Source: Aurantimonas coralicida DSM 14790 (GTDB lineage: Bacteria; Pseudomonadota; Alphaproteobacteria; Rhizobiales; Rhizobiaceae). Taken from it: a stretch of DNA of 64,000 bases. The first letter of the stretch is position 1; each line of letters opens with the position of its first letter. The stretch is taken from NCBI RefSeq assembly GCF_000421645.1, contig NZ_ATXK01000002.1, forward strand, positions 62,001 to 126,000. The letters run 5' to 3'. The notes beneath the pieces were generated by a model. It was not told where the DNA came from and made no database searches. It saw nothing but the letters and a program-made list of their open reading frames with translations. Of the stretch, positions 60,331 to 64,000 are shown piece by piece. The translations under genes were made by a program, and so were the position numbers.

Positions 60331-61068
60331 ATGGCATTTTCGATGACGAGCAAACGTTCCCTTCTCCTTGGTGCTGCGGTCCTTTCGCTGGCCGTGGCTG
60401 CCGGTTGCGCGAGTAACCAGCGCGCATCGTTGGCGCCGTCCGGGGTCTCTGCCTACACCGCACCGACCAACCTGCCGAACGAAGGCAGCCTCGGCGCCAC
60501 TTCGGCGCTCGGCTATTCGGCCGTCGTCGATGACGGCTATGCGCTGCCGGCGATTCCGACCGAGAAGATCGATCCGCAGTATCTGCGCCAGCGCGTGTCC
60601 TTCCCGGAAGGCCGCGAATACGAGCTGGGCACGGTCGTGGTCGATACGCCGAACCGCTTCCTCTACGTGGTCGAGGCCGACGGCATGGCGATGCGCTACG
60701 GCATCGGTGTCGGCCGCGCCGGCTTCTCCTGGGCTGGCGACGCCAACATCCGCGCCAAGCGCTCCTGGCCGAAATGGTTTCCGCCGGCCGAGATGATCGA
60801 CCGCAAGCCGGATCTCGAGCCCTATCGCGACGGCATGGAGCCCGGCCTGACCAATCCGCTCGGCGCCCGCGCGCTGTATCTCTACCAGAACGGCAAGGAC
60901 ACGCTGTTCCGCCTGCACGGCACGCCGGAATGGTGGACCATCGGCACCGCCGCCTCGTCGGGCTGCATCCGTCTGATGAACCAGGACATCATCGACCTGT
61001 ACGAGCGCGTTCCGATGGATGCGCGCGTCGTGGTCAAGCAGGGCAAGGAGCGCCTCGCCGCTCGCTGA
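60331..61068 (+). CDS. L,D-transpeptidase (YkuD domain) lipoprotein
   Basis: This 245-aa protein has a lipoprotein signal (SLLLGAAVLSLAVAAGC, Cys at about residue 26) and a linker rich in Ala/Ser/Pro. The YkuD catalytic domain (about residues 95-243) has HGTPEWWTIGTAASSGCIRL, with the catalytic Cys212 and His194 in the H-x(14-17)-S/T-x-GCxR pattern. L,D-transpeptidases make 3-3 peptidoglycan cross-links or attach proteins to the wall. ATG 60331 and 60343 are both possible starts; neither has a clear ribosome-binding site. A strong terminator follows. Confidence 0.93.
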   Translation: MAFSMTSKRSLLLGAAVLSLAVAAGCASNQRASLAPSGVSAYTAPTNLPNEGSLGATSALGYSAVVDDGYALPAIPTEKIDPQYLRQRVSFPEGREYELGTVVVDTPNRFLYVVEADGMAMRYGIGVGRAGFSWAGDANIRAKRSWPKWFPPAEMIDRKPDLEPYRDGMEPGLTNPLGARALYLYQNGKDTLFRLHGTPEWWTIGTAASSGCIRLMNQDIIDLYERVPMDARVVVKQGKERLAAR

Positions 61069-61131
61069 GCAGAGGCGCTGTCTCCGGCGATCTGTCGCCG
61101 GACACCAGTTTACAGGGCGGGGGACCGCCAG

Positions 61132-61168
61132 GGCCGGATGCTTCGGGGGAGGCGTCCGGCCTTTTTTT
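61132..61168 (+). terminator. Rho-independent terminator after the L,D-transpeptidase gene
   Basis: GGCCGGATGC (61132-61141) pairs with GGCGTCCGGCC (10 pairs including one G-T) and is followed by seven T residues at 61162-61168. It lies 63 bp after the stop. Confidence 0.9.
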
Positions 61169-61208
61169 GTCCTGCGTTATCGAGCTGGATGATCGATCCC
61201 GCCGCGCC

Positions 61209-61883
61209 TCAGCCTGCGCTCGCTCTTGCGGCCTCGGTCTCCGGTTGGCGGCCTCTCAAGGCGGCGGCTAGCAGCAGTCCCAGGGTCACCGCGTTGAGCA
61301 CATGCCAGAGGAAGTGCGTGCCGAGCGGCCAGTCCGCACAGAGCGGGGCGTCCGCCATGCGCAGGCCCAGCGAGAGGGCAAAGACCGTTCCCGCCGCAAG
61401 AACCGCGGGACCTGCGCGGTGGCCGGCCGCGAGCAGGTAGCCGCCGATGCCGAGCATGGCGAGAAGCGCTGGCACGTAGCCCGCCGAGGATCCGACCATT
61501 CCTGCGAAGAGCGGCTCCGAGAGGATCGAGGCGCCCAGGAAGGCGGCCGTGCCGAGGCCCGCCGCCCAGCGGCCGAGCCCGACGAGGCGATGCAGCGCCA
61601 GGAAGAAATAGGCGTAGATGAACAGCGCGATCGGCAGGACGTCGGCAAGGCTCGACCAGCGGTTGGCGAAGGTGTGGAACAGGAACGAGCCGATGCCGAT
61701 GATGGCGACGAGGCCGGCGAGCAGGCACACCGGCCGGTCCCGTCCGCCGGCCCGGCGCCACAGCGCGAAGCCGGCTGCGGCCGCGACGAGGAAGGCGAGA
61801 TTCGAGATCGCGTTTAGCGGCTCGGCCCAGAAGCCGGCTCCCAGTCGCTCGCAATAGGCGTCGATCGGTTGCGTCCAGTCCAT
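61209..61883 (-). CDS. Ceramidase-family membrane protein
   Basis: This 224-aa protein has about seven membrane helices and the alkaline-ceramidase/CREST pattern: DAYCERLGAGFWAEPLNAISNLAFL near the N-terminus, IGSFLFHTFANRWSSLADVLPI with the Ser/His/Asp site, and GTHFLWHVLNAVTLGLLL with the two C-terminal zinc-type histidines. The family cleaves amide bonds of ceramides in eukaryotes; in bacteria the substrate is unclear, and most alphaproteobacteria lack sphingolipids. It follows the VOC protein gene by 21 bp on the same strand and may form a pair with it. Confidence 0.87.
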   Translation of the reverse strand: MDWTQPIDAYCERLGAGFWAEPLNAISNLAFLVAAAAGFALWRRAGGRDRPVCLLAGLVAIIGIGSFLFHTFANRWSSLADVLPIALFIYAYFFLALHRLVGLGRWAAGLGTAAFLGASILSEPLFAGMVGSSAGYVPALLAMLGIGGYLLAAGHRAGPAVLAAGTVFALSLGLRMADAPLCADWPLGTHFLWHVLNAVTLGLLLAAALRGRQPETEAARASAG

Positions 61884-61904
61884 GACCGCGCCGTTGCGCC
61901 GGGG

Positions 61905-62315
61905 CTACTGTCCGGTGCGCCAGGGATCGTAGGTGCCGAAGTTCCAGAGTTGGCCCTCCGGATCGCGGCAGGCGAATTCCTTCGAGCCGTAGCTCTTCTC
62001 CTGCAGATCCACGACGATGGTCGCGCCGGCCGCCTGCACCGCCTCGTAGAGATGGTCGACATCCTTGACGACGAGATAGGGGCTCTGGGACACGGGCGCG
62101 CCGGCCTTCGCCGTGGTCTGCAAGGCGCCGAACGCGTCGTCCCGGGCGTCGCCGACCATCACCATGCCGTCGCCATGGACGAGTTCGGCATGCAGGATAC
62201 TGCCGTCTGTATCCTCGTGGACGGCGTGGCGGCTGAAGCCGAGTGTATCGCAGAGCCAGGTGATCATCTTGCGGCAATTCTCGTAGCGAATGGTGGGAAT
62301 GACGGTCGATGGCAT
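61905..62315 (-). CDS. VOC-superfamily (glyoxalase/bleomycin resistance-like) protein
   Basis: This 136-aa single-module protein has the paired beta-alpha-beta-beta-beta fold: PTIRYENCRKMITWLCDTLGFSRHAVHED, then SPYLVVKDVDHLYEAVQAAGATIVVDLQEKSYGSKEFACRDPEGQLWNFGTYDP, the typical C-terminal half ending in F-x-DPEG-x-x-W-x-F/G. Metal-binding residues are not obvious, as in PhnB-like members. The substrate cannot be told. It lies just upstream of the ceramidase-family gene on the same strand. Confidence 0.88.
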   Translation of the reverse strand: MPSTVIPTIRYENCRKMITWLCDTLGFSRHAVHEDTDGSILHAELVHGDGMVMVGDARDDAFGALQTTAKAGAPVSQSPYLVVKDVDHLYEAVQAAGATIVVDLQEKSYGSKEFACRDPEGQLWNFGTYDPWRTGQ

Positions 62316-62422
62316 CGCGGCTCCTCCCTTGCGACGAGGATAGCATCGTAATCGCGTTTCGCGATCCGGGTCATCAAAACTTCACACCCCTCGACGCGAT
62401 GCCGCGGCCGAGCGCTCCGGTG

Positions 62423-62866
62423 TCAGAGCCCGGGCCAGGCGAGCGTTGCGCCGGCGACCACCGCGTAGCGGGCGAACTTGCCGATCGCGACGAGGATGGT
62501 GAAGCGCAGGAGCGGCACCCGCAGCACGCCGGCGATCACCGTCAGCGCGTCGCCGCCGAGCGGCCACCACGCAAGCAGCAGCGTCCAGACGCCGTAGCGG
62601 TTGAAGAACCCCGTGGCCCTGTCGAGATGGCGCGGCGGCACCGGAAACCATCGGCGGTCGGCATAGTGCAGGAGGAAGCGGCCGCACACCCAGTTGACCA
62701 CCGAGCCGAGCGTGTTGCCGACACCGGCGACGACGACCAGCAGCCAGGGCTCGCCGATGCCTTCGGCAAGCAGCGCGACCAGCACGATCTCCGAGGCGCC
62801 GGGCAGGAGCGTCGCGGCGAGGAAGGCACTCCAGAACAGGCCCGCACAGGCGGCGAACAGCGTCAT
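62423..62866 (-). CDS. YqaA family (SNARE-associated/VTT domain) membrane protein
   Basis: This 147-aa inner-membrane protein starts at ATG 62866 (MTLFAACAGLFWSAFLAATLLPGASEIVLVALLAEG). It has about four helices and the YqaA/DedA pattern FLAATLLPGASEIVLVAL, then VGNTLGSVVNWVCGRFLLHY and WPLGGDALTVIAGVLRVPLLRFTILVAIGKFARY. DedA-like proteins are implicated in lipid carrier recycling and membrane homeostasis. The length suits the short YqaA branch. It is divergent from the DUF2852 gene. Confidence 0.88.
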   Translation of the reverse strand: MTLFAACAGLFWSAFLAATLLPGASEIVLVALLAEGIGEPWLLVVVAGVGNTLGSVVNWVCGRFLLHYADRRWFPVPPRHLDRATGFFNRYGVWTLLLAWWPLGGDALTVIAGVLRVPLLRFTILVAIGKFARYAVVAGATLAWPGL

Positions 62867-63034
62867 CGCGGGGCCGCCGGGCGAACCGAAAAACGCTCGC
62901 ACCGGCCAATTTTCGCGCGCGGGAGATTGAACGCCGTTTCGCCAGTCACCATGTTGTGGATACTGCAGCAAGACATGTCGAAGCCCCCGCGATGCCTCAG
63001 CGTCGCGGCCATTTTCGAAAGGAACGTGACTGCG

Positions 63035-63466
63035 ATGACTTCGCGAGCTTTGATTCGTCCGGCATGGACGCCGGCCACGATTGCCCTGATGGTTGGCGGT
63101 TTCATGATCTTCTGGCCTCTCGGCCTGGCGATGCTGGCCTACATCCTCTGGGGTGACCGTTTGGACGGCTTCAAGCGGGACGTCAATGAGACGACGGACC
63201 GCCTGTTCGGCGGCCTGAAGCGCGCCGGCGGGGGCAGCCCCTTCGGCGCCCCGCGGACCGGCAATGTCGCCTTCGACGACTGGCGGGAGAAGGAACTCAG
63301 CCGCCTCGACGAGGAGCGCCGCCGCCTGCACGAGGCCGAGGCCGAATTCGCCGCCTATGCGCGCGAACTGCGCCGGGCCAAGGACCAGCAGGAGTTCGAC
63401 CGCTTCATGGCCGAGCGCGGCAAGCGCCGCGACGATGGCCCGGTGGTCGACGGCCAGCCGGCCTGA
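63035..63466 (+). CDS. DUF2852 domain-containing protein
   Basis: This 143-aa protein (MTSRALIRPAWTPATIALMV) has a single N-terminal membrane segment about residues 14-38 (ATIALMVGGFMIFWPLGLAMLAYILWGDRL) and a long charged coiled-coil C-terminus rich in Glu, Arg and Ala, with WREKELSRLDEERRRLHEAE. The WPLGLAMLAYILWGDRL segment and FDDWREKELSRLDEERRRL are the DUF2852 hallmark, common in alphaproteobacteria. The function is unknown. An in-frame GTG three codons earlier is an alternative start; AAAGGA lies upstream of both. A terminator follows. Confidence 0.88.
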   Translation: MTSRALIRPAWTPATIALMVGGFMIFWPLGLAMLAYILWGDRLDGFKRDVNETTDRLFGGLKRAGGGSPFGAPRTGNVAFDDWREKELSRLDEERRRLHEAEAEFAAYARELRRAKDQQEFDRFMAERGKRRDDGPVVDGQPA

Positions 63467-63512
63467 CTGTGACGACGGCGCCCGGCCTGGGGCCGGGCAC
63501 CCATGAAAAAGG

Positions 63513-63542
63513 CGGCGGCGTCCCCCGGGCGTCGCCGTTTTT
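63513..63542 (+). terminator. Rho-independent terminator after DUF2852 gene
   Basis: CGGCGGCG (63513-63520) pairs with CGTCGCCG (63530-63537, one G-T) and is followed by TTTTT. Another 8-bp stem (GCCCGGCC/GGCCGGGC, 63480-63498) precedes it. Confidence 0.82.
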
Positions 63543-63610
63543 CGTGTCTTGAGGGTGTAGACTGCGATTCGAACGGCGGCGTATCGCCGCCCATCCCTAT
63601 CCGGCTGCCG

Positions 63611-64000
63611 ATGTCCTTCCTCTTTCCCCATGCCAAGCCGCGCGTCTCGGCGATCCCCGAACGGCTCGATCTCGCCGGCGGCCCGGTCGCCGTGACGGTC
63701 CGGCGCAACCCCCGCGCCAAGCGCATGATCCTGCGGCTGGCCCCCGGCGCCTCGGGCGTTGTGGTGACCGCGCCGCGCCAGGTGTCGGGCCGGGCGATCG
63801 CCGAATTCCTGGAGCGTCATCGCGGCTGGGTCGAGGAGCGCGTGGCGCGGGCGCCGGGGCAGGTGGTCGTCGCCGACGGCGCGACCATTCCGTTTCGCGG
63901 CGGCACGCTGCGCCTCGTGTCGGCGCCGGAGCGCCGGGCGTCGCGCTTCGAGACGGTCGATGGGGAGGCGTGCCTGGTGGTCGGCGGCGCGCCGGAGCAC
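63611..64000 (+). CDS. YgjP-like (DUF45) M48-type metallopeptidase, 3'-truncated by window edge
   Basis: The frame opens at ATG 63611 (MSFLFPHAKPRVSAIPERLD) and runs off the right edge after 130 codons. The visible part matches the N-terminus of YgjP/DUF45 proteins: VAVTVRRNPRAKRMILRLAPGASGVVVTAPR, then AIAEFLERHRGWVEERVAR, and the beta-rich GATIPFRGGTLRLVSAP. The zinc motif (HExxH-type) would lie further right and cannot be checked. It follows the DUF2852 gene and its terminator, so it has its own promoter. Confidence 0.87.
   Translation, partial: MSFLFPHAKPRVSAIPERLDLAGGPVAVTVRRNPRAKRMILRLAPGASGVVVTAPRQVSGRAIAEFLERHRGWVEERVARAPGQVVVADGATIPFRGGTLRLVSAPERRASRFETVDGEACLVVGGAPEH

Noticed and set aside
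1-64000. tRNA, rRNA, insertion sequence, prophage or attachment site
   Set aside because: I looked through the intergenic gaps and saw no cloverleaf, transposase, integrase or flanking direct repeats; gaps are short and gene style is uniform. A tRNAscan or Infernal run would settle small RNAs.

Overview
The window is a high-GC (roughly two-thirds G+C), densely coding stretch of an alphaproteobacterial chromosome, most likely Hyphomicrobiales (Rhizobiales). Pointers are the hrcA-grpE pair, an ActS/ActR (RegB/RegA-type) redox two-component system, an opgG-opgI-opgH-opgC glucan operon ordered as in Rhodobacter, MmcB, a DUF2852 protein, a CueR/HmrR regulator, TRAP transport and three alphaproteobacterial-style chemoreceptors. 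No insertion sequence, phage gene, integrase, CRISPR array, rRNA or tRNA was recognised, and gene style is uniform, so this looks like resident chromosome.

Layout. 1-3.3 kb: heat-shock genes (hrcA, cut by the left edge; grpE), a DUF411 metal-binding protein and folD. 3.5-10.8 kb: a TRAP transporter operon (dctP-dctQ-dctM plus a winged-helix regulator) divergent from a fused HyuA-HyuB 5-oxoprolinase/hydantoinase; the shared promoter holds three phased repeats. 10.9-17.4 kb: three chemoreceptor genes with different sensor modules but an almost identical signalling half; the third is translationally coupled to a small membrane protein. 17.6-20.9 kb: 3-hydroxybutyrate dehydrogenase, a DUF3096 membrane peptide, a type II NADH dehydrogenase-like protein and a second SDR. 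20.9-37.2 kb: a large cobalamin cluster in several transcription units (cobQ / cbiX, cobH, cobL, cobI, cbiG-cobJ, cobM / cbiD, cobK / cobB, cobD, cbiB / cobS / cobT). CbiX, CbiD and a complete CbiG without CobG, CobF or CobNST point to the early-cobalt (anaerobic-type) corrin route.

37.2-43 kb: an MHYT-GGDEF-EAL protein, a universal stress protein, and a LysR regulator divergent from methylmalonate-semialdehyde dehydrogenase. 43-48 kb: the osmoregulated periplasmic glucan operon. 48-53.3 kb: aldose 1-epimerase, a MarR regulator, a DHFR-like protein and the pabB-pabA-pabC operon for p-aminobenzoate, converging on the DHFR-like gene. 53.5-56.2 kb: a small lipoprotein and a two-gene hydroxyproline module (DadA-like dehydrogenase, 4-hydroxyproline epimerase). 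56.2-64 kb: a DUF892 ferroxidase-like protein, actS-actR, mmcB, cueR, an L,D-transpeptidase, a ceramidase-family membrane protein, a VOC protein, a YqaA-like membrane protein, a DUF2852 protein and the start of a YgjP-type metallopeptidase cut by the right edge.

The least ordinary features are the RNase H-like/DUF429-type domain fused to CobH, the very long His-rich tail of CbiX, the near-identical receptor signalling modules with their coupled small membrane protein, a histidine-bearing membrane sensor on the third receptor, and the 11-bp-phased repeats in the oxoprolinase/TRAP promoter. Functions are assigned by reading motifs; no database search was run.
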